Source of the DNA: UBA2166 sp964463965
GTDB taxonomy: Bacteria > Nitrospirota > Nitrospiria > Nitrospirales > UBA2166
Length of the DNA stretch: 61,161 nt
Direction of reading: 5' to 3'
Assembly: GCA_964463965.1 (NCBI GenBank)
Contig: CAYXED010000010.1
Location: 1-61,161 of the forward strand
Of this stretch, positions 44,540 through 53,566 are shown one piece after another; position 1 is the first letter of the stretch, and every line of letters begins with the position of its first letter. The notes under the pieces are model-generated. The model did no database searches. It was not told the DNA's origin and saw nothing but the letters and a program-made list of their open reading frames with translations. Both the position numbers and the translations under genes were made by a program.

Positions 44540-45846
44540 GAACTATTCCGCTACATTGGAAGATTATCTTTGGGATGCTATGTGGTGTTGTCTATGGTCT
44601 GATTTCTGTGTCATTTGGGTTTAACCAATTTACTTTGGACTGGATAGTCCCATTTGGAGATATTTTTTTGAATCTTCTAAAGGTTATTGCAGTGCCCCTT
44701 ATTATTGGATCTATTATCAGTGGGGTAGCCTCAATTGCGGATGTTGAAAAACTTTCTCGTATTGGTGGAAAAACCATAGGTATCTATATTGTTACAACTG
44801 CAGTAGCTATTAGTATTGGGTTGCTTGTAGTTAATGTTTTTCAGCCTGGAGCGGGTGTTCCAAAAGCATTACAGGAAGATTTATATCTCACATATGAAGG
44901 AGAATCTGAGTTTAGAACAAATGGGATAGATGATGTAAAGTCTGATGGTCCACTTGCAATCCTTGTCAAAATGATACCAGAAAATATTGTGGGTGCCGCT
45001 GGTAGTAATGCAAATATGTTGCAAGTTGTTATCTTTTCATTACTTTTTGGAGTTGCGCTAGTTATGGTGCCTCAGGAGAAAGGTAAACCACTTATTAGCC
45101 TCTTTGAAGGGCTTACGGCAGTGATTGTTAAAGGTGTTCAAATTATTATGTTGATTGCACCTATTGGGGTTTTTGCGTTAATTGCTAAGGCAATCACTCA
45201 GACTGCTAAAGACGATATTAGTGCTGTCGCACCTCTTCTGATGGCACTTGGATTTTATTGTAGTGTTGTGCTTGCGGGGCTTTTTTTGCACGCAATCCTT
45301 GCCTATTCTGTGCTTTTGAAAATCTTTACTCGAGTTTCAATCATAAGGTTTTTCCGCGCAGTTGTTCCTGCACAATTATTAGCATTTTCGACTAGCTCTA
45401 GTGCTGCCACGCTCCCGGTTACGATGGAAGTGTGTGAAAAGCGTGTTGGAGTTTCTCGAGAGGTTTCATCTTTTGTTCTACCCCTTGGAGCTACTATAAA
45501 TATGGATGGGACTGCGCTCTATCAAGCAGTAGCAGCAGTTTTTATTGGACAGGTTCTAGGTATAGGTTTTGATCTAAGCACTCAATTGCAAATTCTTTTT
45601 ACTGCTATAGTCGCGTCTATTGGAGCGGCGGCAGTTCCTGGTGCTGGGCTAGTTATACTGGTTATCATTCTTGAAGCAGCTGGTGTTCCTTCAGCTGCGA
45701 TTGGCTTGATTTTAGGTGTTGATAGAATTCTTGATATGTGCCGTACTGCGATTAATGTGACCGGTGATGCCACGGTTGCGACGGTAATCGCTGGTATGGA
45801 AAATGAACTTAATTTTCCAGATACCAATTGTAGCCTAAGCAAATAG
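44536..45846 (+). CDS. Sodium:dicarboxylate/glutamate symporter (DAACS family)
   Basis: A 436-residue membrane protein of the GltP/DctA fold with eight transmembrane helices and two re-entrant hairpins. Motifs are SSSSAATLPVTMEVC (HP1 serine-rich loop), TINMDGTALYQAV (helix 7 NMDGT sodium and substrate site), VPGAGLVIL (HP2) and DRILDMCRTAINVTGD (helix 8, with the Asp and Asn for the amino group). These residues favour glutamate/aspartate or another amino-acid substrate over plain dicarboxylates. The start ATG 44536 overlaps rlmD by 4 nt. A GTG-started dehydrogenase follows 18 bp later. Confidence 0.93.
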   Translation: MRTIPLHWKIIFGMLCGVVYGLISVSFGFNQFTLDWIVPFGDIFLNLLKVIAVPLIIGSIISGVASIADVEKLSRIGGKTIGIYIVTTAVAISIGLLVVNVFQPGAGVPKALQEDLYLTYEGESEFRTNGIDDVKSDGPLAILVKMIPENIVGAAGSNANMLQVVIFSLLFGVALVMVPQEKGKPLISLFEGLTAVIVKGVQIIMLIAPIGVFALIAKAITQTAKDDISAVAPLLMALGFYCSVVLAGLFLHAILAYSVLLKIFTRVSIIRFFRAVVPAQLLAFSTSSSAATLPVTMEVCEKRVGVSREVSSFVLPLGATINMDGTALYQAVAAVFIGQVLGIGFDLSTQLQILFTAIVASIGAAAVPGAGLVILVIILEAAGVPSAAIGLILGVDRILDMCRTAINVTGDATVATVIAGMENELNFPDTNCSLSK

Positions 45847-45864
45847 TATATCTATGGTGCATAA

Positions 45865-46815
45865 GTGACTGGGGTGTGGTTAGAGAATGGCATTGTTGCT
45901 CTACGGCATGATTTGCCATATCCATCTGCGGCAGAAGGTGAAGCAGTTATTAAGATATTGTGTGCGGGTATTTGCAGTACTGATCACAGTCTAATTGCTG
46001 GGATGATGTCTTATGTGGGTGTGCTTGGACATGAATTTGTTGGACTTGTAGAAGAGGGACCTAAGGAGTTACTCAATAAGAGAGTTGTTGGAGAAATTGT
46101 TGCAGCCTGCCGACAATGTGCTACTTGTAAGCAGGGAAGAACATCGCATTGTCCATATCGGACTGTCTTGGGGATTACAAATCGCAATGGGGTGTTTGCC
46201 GAATATATAACGCTTCCTGTTAAAAATCTTTATCTGCTTCCTGATTCTATTCCAACAGAAATTGCAACTTTTACTGAACCTCTTGCCGCAGCGGTTCAAA
46301 TTCTTAAACAAGTAGAAATTGAATATGATAATAAAGTGCTAGTGGTGGGTTCTGGAAAACTTGCCCAGCTTATTGCACGGGTGTTGCTATTAAAAGGCTG
46401 TAATTTGCATTGTACTGGACGTAACCCACGAACTCTTGCCATATTCCCCAAAAATGCAAAGGCCTGTCATGTTGATGATATGTATGCAAATGATTTTGAT
46501 GTTGTTGTCGAATGTACGGGAAATGCTGCGGGTTTTGATGTTGCGAGACGCGCGCTTCGCCCTCGAGGTACCCTTGTGTTGAAGAGCACTTATCCAGGAA
46601 CTTTTGCTGTAGACTTAACGAGACTTGTGGTCGATGAAATCACTGTCGTGGGTTCACGTTGTGGCCCCTTTAGTTCTGCAATTGAACTTCTAGCACTTGG
46701 TAATATTGATCTTGATATTTTGATTGATCAGCGATTTCAGTTGAATCAGGCAATGAATGCATTACGTATGAGCCAAAACCCTGGAATACTCAAAGTTCTA
46801 CTTGATATGCAATGA
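45865..46815 (+). CDS. Zinc-dependent medium-chain dehydrogenase
   Basis: A 316-residue MDR protein. GICSTDH and GHEF hold the catalytic zinc ligands Cys and His-Glu; CRQCATCKQGRTSHC is the four-cysteine structural zinc loop. VLVVGSGKLAQLIARVL binds NAD(P). The C-terminal part is shorter than in typical 340-residue enzymes. The GTG start at 45865 has a weak ribosome site, but the 18-bp gap to the symporter suggests coupled expression. The substrate is unknown; an alcohol, threonine or sugar alcohol is possible. The next gene, aroC, lies 225 bp away. Confidence 0.88.
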   Translation: MTGVWLENGIVALRHDLPYPSAAEGEAVIKILCAGICSTDHSLIAGMMSYVGVLGHEFVGLVEEGPKELLNKRVVGEIVAACRQCATCKQGRTSHCPYRTVLGITNRNGVFAEYITLPVKNLYLLPDSIPTEIATFTEPLAAAVQILKQVEIEYDNKVLVVGSGKLAQLIARVLLLKGCNLHCTGRNPRTLAIFPKNAKACHVDDMYANDFDVVVECTGNAAGFDVARRALRPRGTLVLKSTYPGTFAVDLTRLVVDEITVVGSRCGPFSSAIELLALGNIDLDILIDQRFQLNQAMNALRMSQNPGILKVLLDMQ

Positions 46816-46899
46816 GTTTTAATGAAGTTTACTGTATTACTGTTGCTTAAAAAGTTAGGTACTTCTACAGAGGCAGACATCTTTTTTATTGCAACGTGT

Positions 46900-46949
46900 T
46901 TGACATTACCTGTGTTAAGATAACCATATTAGTAGGTTACAACGGTAAC
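46900..46949 (+). promoter_or_regulatory. Possible control elements upstream of aroC
   Basis: A perfect TTGACA at 46900-46905 is followed by poor -10 candidates. Two inverted repeats lie behind it: TAACC (46921-46925) with GGTTA (46935-46939), and GTTAC-AACG-GTAAC (46936-46949). The rest of the 225-bp gap shows nothing I can support. It could be an operator; no regulator is adjacent. Confidence 0.3.
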
Positions 46950-47040
46950 GCAATCTTTGTACAAGATGTGCTAGGCATTAGGGTACTGTGAGAGTATGAT
47001 AGTAGAGTTCCTCTTACTTAAATTTAATGGTGGTCTTTAG

Positions 47041-48150
47041 ATGCCCGGTAATACTTTTGGAAAATTTTTTACAGTTACTACCTTTGGTGAGAGTCATGGT
47101 GCTGCTCTCGGTTGTGTGATTGATGGGTGCCCTCCGGGCCTTGAGCTTTCTCCTGAGGACATTCAACCTGACCTTGATCGCCGTAAGCCGGGACAAAATA
47201 GATATCAGACTCAACGTCGAGAATCAGATGTTGTAAAGATACTATCGGGTGTTTTTGAGGGAAAAACAACAGGCACTTCAATTGGTTTACTAATTGAGAA
47301 TACAGATGCTCGTTCGTCAGATTACGACGAACTTGAACGAAAATTTCGCCCTGGGCATGCTGATTATACTTATCAACAAAAATATGGGATTCGTGATCAT
47401 CGTGGAGGTGGGCGTGCTTCCGCTCGTGAAACCTCAATGAGGGTTGCTGCAGGGGCTATTGCCAAAAAGTATCTAAGGGAACGATTTGGGGTTCAAATTC
47501 GTGGATACGTTTCACAGATTGGTCCCATTATTGCCACTCGCTTTGATTGGAATGATGTAAATAGAAATGATTTTTTCTTTCCTGATCAAGAGAAAACTGA
47601 AGAACTTTCCACTCTGATTGATGATTTGCGTAAGGAGGGTAATTCGGTTGGAGCAAAGGTTACGGTAGTGGCAGATGGTGTTCCACCTGGGCTTGGCGAA
47701 CCAGTTTTTGACAAACTTGATGCTGATATTGCGTATGCGATGATGAGTATCAATGCAGTTAAGGGTGTTGAGATGGGTTCGGGTGCTATTTCAGTGCAGC
47801 AAAAAGGAACTGAGCATCGTGATGAAATGATGAAGGATGGTTTTCTATCCAATGATTCTGGCGGGACCTTGGGAGGAATATCATCTGGTCAGGCTATAGT
47901 GACTCATGTGTCTTTTAAACCTACATCGAGTATTCGAGTGCCTGGGCGGACTATTGACATAGATGGTAATGATACTACCGTAGTGACCAAAGGTAGACAT
48001 GATCCGTGTGTTGGCATCCGGGGTACTCCCATTGTTGAAGCTATGTTGGCATTGGTGCTTATGGATCATGCGCTACGCCATCGTGCTCAAAATTCTGATG
48101 TGCAGCAAGGTATGCCAGTGATTCCGGCTGGCCCAGAGAGTTTTTCGTAG
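47041..48150 (+). CDS. aroC: Chorismate synthase
   Basis: AroC makes chorismate from EPSP with reduced FMN, the last common step to aromatic amino acids, folate and quinones. The motifs GESHGAALGCVIDGCPPG, RRKPGQNRYQTQRRESD, DYTYQQKYGIRDHRGGGRASARET, DSGGTLGGISSGQ and RHDPCVGIRGTPIVEAM are all present. Length 369 is typical. The ATG is preceded by GGTGG. The C-terminal tail is slightly long. It converges with the small unknown gene at 48185. Confidence 0.97.
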   Translation: MPGNTFGKFFTVTTFGESHGAALGCVIDGCPPGLELSPEDIQPDLDRRKPGQNRYQTQRRESDVVKILSGVFEGKTTGTSIGLLIENTDARSSDYDELERKFRPGHADYTYQQKYGIRDHRGGGRASARETSMRVAAGAIAKKYLRERFGVQIRGYVSQIGPIIATRFDWNDVNRNDFFFPDQEKTEELSTLIDDLRKEGNSVGAKVTVVADGVPPGLGEPVFDKLDADIAYAMMSINAVKGVEMGSGAISVQQKGTEHRDEMMKDGFLSNDSGGTLGGISSGQAIVTHVSFKPTSSIRVPGRTIDIDGNDTTVVTKGRHDPCVGIRGTPIVEAMLALVLMDHALRHRAQNSDVQQGMPVIPAGPESFS

Positions 48151-48184
48151 TGTTTTGCGTTCTGTGCTAATCATGCCATTCTAT

Positions 48185-48544
48185 TTATTTTCGCTCCATA
48201 TACTCGATTAATGCGCGATAAGTCATTTCTCGTACTGTAGTTTTTGATTTGATAATGTTGTTGACGTTGTGTGTCATCCATACACGCTCGGCAATGCTTT
48301 CTTGTGCACTGTTACAGAGCATCCACATTTGGTGAAGAAATTCGTGTGGAAGTCCGACTTGTACTCCCTCAGATTCTATGCGGTCGTCCAATAGTGCTAG
48401 TAAGTCTGAAATCGCTTGATCTACTCGATATGGTTGTTGTGAAAATCCAAATGTTTCATGGGCAACTGATTCTTGTGTCGCCTGTTCAACCAAGTCCTGC
48501 ATATAGGACTTTAAAAGGCCAATAATGTGACCTGAATAGCGCAT
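48185..48544 (-). CDS. Small helical protein of unknown function
   Basis: The protein has 119 residues, acidic and mostly helical by composition. It begins MRYSGHIIGLLKSYMQDLVEQ and includes ISDLLALLDDRIESE and a cluster ending in EYMERK. No motif, signal peptide or membrane segment is clear. I do not recognise the family. It runs against aroC and ends 34 bp from it. A perfect palindrome lies directly before its start codon (48546-48557), which may allow translational or transcriptional control. Confidence 0.5.
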   Translation of the reverse strand: MRYSGHIIGLLKSYMQDLVEQATQESVAHETFGFSQQPYRVDQAISDLLALLDDRIESEGVQVGLPHEFLHQMWMLCNSAQESIAERVWMTHNVNNIIKSKTTVREMTYRALIEYMERK

Positions 48545-48545
48545 C

Positions 48546-48557
48546 AGAAATATTTCT
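48546..48557. promoter_or_regulatory. 12-bp perfect palindrome beside a start codon
   Basis: AGAAATATTTCT is a perfect palindrome one base upstream of the ATG at 48542-48544 of the small unknown gene. It lies between its GAGG purine motif and the ATG. It could be an operator or simply an AT-rich coincidence. Confidence 0.3.
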
Positions 48558-48684
48558 ACCTCGAGATGATGGTAGAGGAATGTAACAGGTTTGAGGCAGT
48601 TTTAGAAACTTTGCTCAAGGTCCTCATGTCGAGAGAATCATGTTAAGATACACCACTTATTAACTTTTATAGTAGGAGTAGACT

Positions 48685-49341
48685 ATGCCCTTTAAGGATC
48701 CCCTCGCATTGCTAAAGTTTCGTTGTACTGGCTGTGGTAATTGTTGTAAAGGTACAGCAGTATATATTACACCAGCCGATGTACATCGGATTGTTAAGGG
48801 AACGGGAAGGTCACCTCTGGATTTTATTCGATTTTTTTACGATAAATTTTTACCCATTGCAAAGCGGGATACTTTTGCTATCCGTTTTGGAAAACGGCGT
48901 GCTGTGATGGGCCTGAAATGGAAGTCAGGGCATTGTATGTTTCTTGGAAAAGATAATATGTGTGACATTTATGAACATAGACCAGTTACCTGCCGGCAAC
49001 ATCCATTTAATGTCACCTTATCTGATACCGGTGCGGTTGAGCGACTGTCTTTGAGTAGGATTGTTGAGTGTTTATATGAGCTTGATGGAAAGATTAACAA
49101 ACGCCATTTGAGTTCACTGATGCATTGGAATGACAGGCAAACTGTAGCATACGAGAAAACTGTTAAGTCATGGAATAAAACTGATCCAAAGGGGCAAACT
49201 CGGAATGCATTTCTTAGGTTTATTGGCGTTTTAAGATCTGAGTATCAGATTCGTCGAAGTAAAAGAACAAAGAATACTCCTCGCCATAAAGCTACTATTG
49301 TGTCATCGCTTAATACTAGTAGCTCTGGAGATTTTGGTTGA
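48685..49341 (+). CDS. YkgJ-type cysteine-cluster (CxxCxxCC) protein
   Basis: The protein has 218 residues. CTGCGNCC (14-21) is the CxxCxxCC cluster of the YkgJ/Fe-or-Zn-chelating family; further cysteines at GHCMF, MCDIYEHRPVTC and CLYEL complete the set. The tail is basic (RRSKRTKNTPRHK), which could bind nucleic acid. Members are thought to hold an iron or zinc cluster; a role in flagellin lysine methylation (FliB) is known for some relatives only. AGGAG precedes the ATG at 7 nt. miaE follows 40 bp later in the same direction. Confidence 0.85.
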   Translation: MPFKDPLALLKFRCTGCGNCCKGTAVYITPADVHRIVKGTGRSPLDFIRFFYDKFLPIAKRDTFAIRFGKRRAVMGLKWKSGHCMFLGKDNMCDIYEHRPVTCRQHPFNVTLSDTGAVERLSLSRIVECLYELDGKINKRHLSSLMHWNDRQTVAYEKTVKSWNKTDPKGQTRNAFLRFIGVLRSEYQIRRSKRTKNTPRHKATIVSSLNTSSSGDFG

Positions 49342-49381
49342 TTTGGACTGAGGATCTAGAAATTATTACGATTGAAAATAT

Positions 49382-49969
49382 ATGGTTACTCTTGGATTAG
49401 AACTAGCGACCGACCCATCGTGGGTTAATATTGCAGAGATGAATATCGAAGATATTCTAGTTGATCATGCGTATTGCGAGCAAAAGGCTACGTCATCAAC
49501 AATTTCCATCATCGTTCAGTTTCCAGAAAAAGATATGATTGTGGAAAAACTTACTCCTGTTGTTGCAGAAGAGTGGAGCCATTTTGGACTTGTTATGCAT
49601 GAACTGCAAGAGAGAGGCTTTACTTTGGGGGTTCAACGTGTTGATCCTTATGTTAAGGCGATTCAATCCCTTATCAAGGCGGGGGGGGCACGTGATGATC
49701 AACTTGTGGAAAAACTTTTGTTGAGTGCATTAATTGAGGCAAGAAGTTGTGAGCGTTTTAGACTCTTATCTAAGTATCTCAAAAATAATGCTCTAAGAAG
49801 ATTTTATCATGACATGATGGTTGCTGAGGCAGGACATTATAAGCTCTATCTCTCGTTAGGGCAGCTATATTGGCCAGATTCTCGTGTCAGGGATCGTTGG
49901 AAAGAACTTCTTGCAGAGGAACATGTAATAATGAATGCTCTGCCGGTTCGCGGTGATCGGCTACACTAA
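49382..49969 (+). CDS. miaE: tRNA-(ms2io6A37) hydroxylase
   Basis: MiaE is a diiron monooxygenase that hydroxylates the isopentenyl group of ms2i6A at tRNA position 37. The four-helix diiron ligands are visible: E33 (YCEQKA), E64 and H67 (EEWSH), E119 (EARSCERF), and E149 and H152 (EAGHYKLY). Length 195 is normal. An 8-G run falls inside codons for KAGGARD (49681-49688), where slippage would frameshift the gene. MiaE acts only after MiaA and MiaB, which are not in this window. Confidence 0.93.
   Translation: MVTLGLELATDPSWVNIAEMNIEDILVDHAYCEQKATSSTISIIVQFPEKDMIVEKLTPVVAEEWSHFGLVMHELQERGFTLGVQRVDPYVKAIQSLIKAGGARDDQLVEKLLLSALIEARSCERFRLLSKYLKNNALRRFYHDMMVAEAGHYKLYLSLGQLYWPDSRVRDRWKELLAEEHVIMNALPVRGDRLH
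49681..49688 (+). repeat. G8 homopolymer inside miaE
   Basis: Eight consecutive G residues encode part of KAGGA (about codon 101) in a gene otherwise rich in A and T. The reading frame is intact with eight Gs. A one-base change would truncate MiaE before its E119, E149 and H152 ligands. Confidence 0.9.
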
Positions 49970-50000
49970 CTGCATATAATTTATCTTATTCAGTACGATT

Positions 50001-52403
50001 TCAAGCACTTACTGTTGAGTGGGATGCAGTAGCAGCACGAGATTCCGTTGTGTCTAACTCCTCATGCTTTGGAAGGAAAGCTAGAGGGAGTACATCATCA
50101 ATGCATTCTACAAATTGAAACTCAATACTTGTCGTTACCTCTTTGGGTACCTCCTTTAGGTCTTTTTCGTTCAGTTTTGGAAGGATAATTCGTCGGATTC
50201 CTGCGCGATGTGCGGCAAGAATTTTTTCTTTAATTCCTCCTACTGGTAGCACGAGCCCACTTAGGCTCATTTCTCCGGTCATAGCCGTGTCGCTTCTTAC
50301 TGGAGTATTAAGATAGGCAGATGCTAGTGCTGTAGCCATAGTAATTCCGGCTGAGGGACCATCTTTTGGAATGGCGCCTGATGGGACGTGTACATGGATT
50401 CCATTTCGTTTGAAACGCGATATATCAAGACCCATTGACTCTGCATGTGCCCAGAGATAGCTTCGCGCAGCATGGGCAGATTCTTGCATCACATCTCCAA
50501 GTTGGCCCGTAAGTTTTATGTCATTACTTCCAGGTAGCAAGCTCGATTCAACATATAAAACATCTCCACCAGTGGGAGTCCATGCAAGGCCTGTTGCAAC
50601 GCCAGCAGGAAGATTCTTTCGTGCTTCCTCTGGCATAAATTGCTCTGTGCCTAGCCATTCTTGGATCAGTGAGGGTGTGATGTTAACTGCTGTAGTTGAG
50701 AGAGCTTCTATGCTTTCTGCAGATTGAAGTGCAACTTTTCTCATAACACGTCTCAGCATTTGTTCAAGTTGCCGGACGCCGGCTTCTCGTGTATATCGTC
50801 GTATAATTTGCTGCAGGCTGTCTTGAGGCAGTACTGGTGGTTGACTATCAAGGCCAGTCTCTTTAAGGCAGTTAGGCCAGAGATAACGATTGGCAATCTC
50901 AACTTTCTCATATTCACTATAACCGGGGAGGCGGATAACTTCCATACGATCAAGGAGGGGTTGAGATATTGAATCAAGGGTATTGGCGGTTGTGATAAAA
51001 AATACTTTTGATAAATCAAATGGTAGATCAAGGTAGTGATCTCTGAATGTGTGGTTTTGGGCTGGATCTAAAATTTCAAGTAAGGCTGATGCCGGGTCCC
51101 CACGAAAATCCTTGCCGATTTTGTCAATTTCATCAAGCATTAAGACTGGGTTATTAAAACCAGCACGACGTACTGCTTGAATAATACCCCCAGGTAGGGC
51201 TCCTACATATGTTCTCCGATGGCCTCGAAGTTCGGCTTCATCATGAACTCCCCCTAGGCTGAAGCGTTGAAATGTACGCCCGAGCGCTCGTGCAATTGAT
51301 TGACCTAGGCTTGTTTTCCCAACACCTGGAGGACCGACTAAACAGAGTATAGGGGCTTTCGCCTGTGGATTAAGTTTTAAAACAGCAAGATGTTCAATGA
51401 TTCGTTCCTTTACTTCCCTTATTCCATAGTGGTCTTCGTCTAAAACCTTTCGTACATTTGAGAGTTCTAAATAATCTGTAGATGAGATTGTCCATGGTAA
51501 TTCAAGTAACATCTCAAGGTAAGTGTAAATGACATGGTAATCGCTTGATGCAGATGGAATTTTTGAAAGCCTATTCAGTTCTCGATCAGCTTCTTTTTGA
51601 ACATTCTCTGGTAGTTCAAGGTCTTTAATTTTATTTTTTAAATAGGCAATTTCATTTTCTTCACTATCCTCTTCCCCGAGTTCATGCTGAATAGTTTTTA
51701 ATTGTTCACGGAGGATATATTCTCTTTCGCTCTTGCTAAGCTTAGCTTGTACCTCACCAGCAATTTTTTCTCTCAGCTGGAGAATCTGTATTTCTCGTGA
51801 TAGGGCGGCATATAGTGTACGTAGAAGGTCGGCACAGGTAGAGGCTTCAAGTATCTTTTGCTCCTCTGCAGCTGCTAGATTCATTAATGAGGCAACTCGA
51901 TATGCTAAAGCAACAGGATTGCTTTCATCAACTAAGTTGCTGACGGTTTCTTGCATTCCTGGTGCTTCAATTAATGTTGGGAGACCTTGGACTAAATCAA
52001 TTATTGCGCGATGCATGGCATCAATTTCTGGGCCTGTATCTATCGGGTAGTCCAGTTGTCTGGCGCGTACAGTTAAATAGGGTTCAGTTTGATCCACTCT
52101 AAGTATTACGACTCGTTCAATTCCCTGAAGTAGAGCATGAGCTTCAGCTCCCTCAGGTTTAGCAATCTGCTTGATAACCGCTTTGGTTCCAATAGCATAA
52201 AGGTCATCTATTGATGGGTGTTCTTGTTCAGGATCACGTTGTGATGCGACGATGATAGTTTTGTCTTCAGTTTTCAATGCGGCATCGACTGCTGCAATTG
52301 ATAACTCTCGACCAATTGTCACAGGCATTAATACACCTGGGAATAGTACTGTATGCTTCATTGGAAGGACTGGAAGGGTTGTTAGTATATTATCATCATC
52401 CAT
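50001..52403 (-). CDS. lon: ATP-dependent Lon protease
   Basis: An 800-residue LonA with a substrate-binding N-domain (about 1-300), AAA+ ATPase (GPPGVGKTSLGQ Walker A, VLMLDEIDKIG Walker B) and a Ser-Lys protease domain. The catalytic dyad is S684 in PKDGPSAGIT and K725 in GGIKEK. GAGGCGG lies just before the ATG. Lon removes damaged proteins and short-lived regulators, including some TetR-type and antitoxin-like proteins. It converges on miaE. Its start is followed upstream by a 217-bp gap shared with the small gene at 52621. Confidence 0.97.
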   Translation of the reverse strand: MDDDNILTTLPVLPMKHTVLFPGVLMPVTIGRELSIAAVDAALKTEDKTIIVASQRDPEQEHPSIDDLYAIGTKAVIKQIAKPEGAEAHALLQGIERVVILRVDQTEPYLTVRARQLDYPIDTGPEIDAMHRAIIDLVQGLPTLIEAPGMQETVSNLVDESNPVALAYRVASLMNLAAAEEQKILEASTCADLLRTLYAALSREIQILQLREKIAGEVQAKLSKSEREYILREQLKTIQHELGEEDSEENEIAYLKNKIKDLELPENVQKEADRELNRLSKIPSASSDYHVIYTYLEMLLELPWTISSTDYLELSNVRKVLDEDHYGIREVKERIIEHLAVLKLNPQAKAPILCLVGPPGVGKTSLGQSIARALGRTFQRFSLGGVHDEAELRGHRRTYVGALPGGIIQAVRRAGFNNPVLMLDEIDKIGKDFRGDPASALLEILDPAQNHTFRDHYLDLPFDLSKVFFITTANTLDSISQPLLDRMEVIRLPGYSEYEKVEIANRYLWPNCLKETGLDSQPPVLPQDSLQQIIRRYTREAGVRQLEQMLRRVMRKVALQSAESIEALSTTAVNITPSLIQEWLGTEQFMPEEARKNLPAGVATGLAWTPTGGDVLYVESSLLPGSNDIKLTGQLGDVMQESAHAARSYLWAHAESMGLDISRFKRNGIHVHVPSGAIPKDGPSAGITMATALASAYLNTPVRSDTAMTGEMSLSGLVLPVGGIKEKILAAHRAGIRRIILPKLNEKDLKEVPKEVTTSIEFQFVECIDDVLPLAFLPKHEELDTTESRAATASHSTVSA

Positions 52404-52491
52404 GGCCGCCTCTTGGATAAAATTAAAAAGTTCATGTATTTTAATAGACGTGGTGTTTGTTAATTTTTGGCATTATGTGCCTGTCATATAT

Positions 52492-52519
52492 TTCATAACC
52501 ACAAAATGGACAAGGTCAA
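52492..52519 (-). promoter_or_regulatory. Likely promoter of lon
   Basis: On the minus strand, TTGACC (52514-52519), 16 bp, TATGAA (52492-52497). The G8 run at 52522-52529 lies just upstream of the -35. A heat-shock sigma-32 pattern is not convincing here. Confidence 0.45.
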
Positions 52520-52521
52520 GA

Positions 52522-52529
52522 CCCCCCCC
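52522..52529 (-). repeat. G8 homopolymer (C8 on plus) upstream of lon
   Basis: Eight C on the plus strand at 52522-52529, next to the lon -35. Length change would alter spacing to any upstream activator site but no codon. Confidence 0.9.
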
Positions 52530-52620
52530 ATGATAAGGCTTAAAAGTTAGATGCAATTTGTGAAAATACTCTTAATAGCAGCGGTTTTAACAAATACGTT
52601 TGGAAGAATACTAACGGTTC

Positions 52621-52935
52621 ATGTCATTTAATTTCGAAAACTCAATGCTGTTTAGTTTTCTTAAAGAGGAATTTCCCACAGAAAGTTTTTTATTGGGTGC
52701 TGTAGGAGGCATCGGTGATAATGACACCCACGGGTCGGTGCCGGAATATTATATGGACCTTATTGTAGAAGGGAGGATGTTACTTAGTACGCCAAACTTT
52801 CCTTGGGAGATGCTTGGACTGTGTGCCAATAAATATTTTGAAACAGAAGTTGAAGCTAGAGAATGGCTTACCAGTATTCTTGAGGGATTAGAAGGAGAAA
52901 TTCGAAAAATACCAAAAAGAGATCCTTGTGCATAA
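52621..52935 (+). CDS. Small hypothetical protein
   Basis: The protein has 104 residues and is acidic, with no signal peptide or membrane segment. Composition is ordinary (FLLGAVGGIGDNDTHGSV near the middle, EAREWLTSILEGLEGEIRK near the end). I do not recognise a domain. The ATG has no clear ribosome site, so this may be a weakly expressed or spurious gene, though its codon usage looks like that of its neighbours. It is divergent from lon. Confidence 0.5.
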   Translation: MSFNFENSMLFSFLKEEFPTESFLLGAVGGIGDNDTHGSVPEYYMDLIVEGRMLLSTPNFPWEMLGLCANKYFETEVEAREWLTSILEGLEGEIRKIPKRDPCA

Positions 52936-52982
52936 ATGTTTTTAGGATGCTAGTTATTAAGAGGAAAGGTAGCTAGAAGCAG

Positions 52983-53540
52983 TTAGTTGGTTATGGATGC
53001 ATCTGGCGGGTTTCCATTTTTCTGTACATACTCCAATATTTTAAGATCATTACTGCCGGACTCCCAAACGACTTTTAGAAACTCTGGAGCTTTTAATTTT
53101 ACCATTTTCAAAAACTGGCGATCTCTCCCACAGTTGTACATCAGCTCTTTTGGAAGCTCTCCTCGAAGTTTTGCACGGGCTTTTGCAATGATTCTTGGTA
53201 GCCATCTATATCCACCAAGTTTCTCGTTCATTCCTGGGAATGAAGAGATGGGTGTAGTTTTTGTTGAAGGTTGGCTTTGCCGTTCCTTGAGAAAATATTC
53301 CCGTTGAATGGCAGTAATTTGGAGAACTATCTCAAATGTTGGTACACCATCATCACACCAATCCTCGACAAAGTCGTGTAGCTCATGAGGTGTACATCCG
53401 ATTGATCTTAAAAATTTCACATCTGCATCGGGAAATGAAGTAGTAGCATCCCGGGCGCCTGATCTATAACGTATAATGGCTCGGTTATAGTTTTGCTGAA
53501 AAGTTATTGCCCAATCACCATAATTTGTAATATCAGTCAC
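52983..53540 (-). CDS. DUF5069 domain protein
   Basis: The protein has 185 residues. The segment LGGYRWLPRIIAKARAKLRGELP, followed by CGRDRQFLKMVKLKAPEFLKVV, is typical of DUF5069, a family of cytosolic proteins of unknown function. The N-terminal 90 residues (RYRSGARDATTSF, CDDGVPTFE) are less conserved. It is the last gene of a minus-strand run after the Tat lipoprotein (26 bp gap) and the MOSC gene. Confidence 0.78.
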   Translation of the reverse strand: MTDITNYGDWAITFQQNYNRAIIRYRSGARDATTSFPDADVKFLRSIGCTPHELHDFVEDWCDDGVPTFEIVLQITAIQREYFLKERQSQPSTKTTPISSFPGMNEKLGGYRWLPRIIAKARAKLRGELPKELMYNCGRDRQFLKMVKLKAPEFLKVVWESGSNDLKILEYVQKNGNPPDASITN

Positions 53541-53566
53541 CTAAATTAGGCTCCCTAGTTATAGGG

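Noticed and set aside
52404..52560. Heat-shock (sigma-32) promoter before lon
   Set aside because: CTTGACC is close to the -35, but the expected CCCCAT-type -10 is missing; a vegetative promoter fits better.
52621..53540. Toxin-antitoxin pair (small gene at 52621 and DUF5069 gene)
   Set aside because: They converge rather than form an operon, and the second is a recognised DUF5069 protein of 185 residues.
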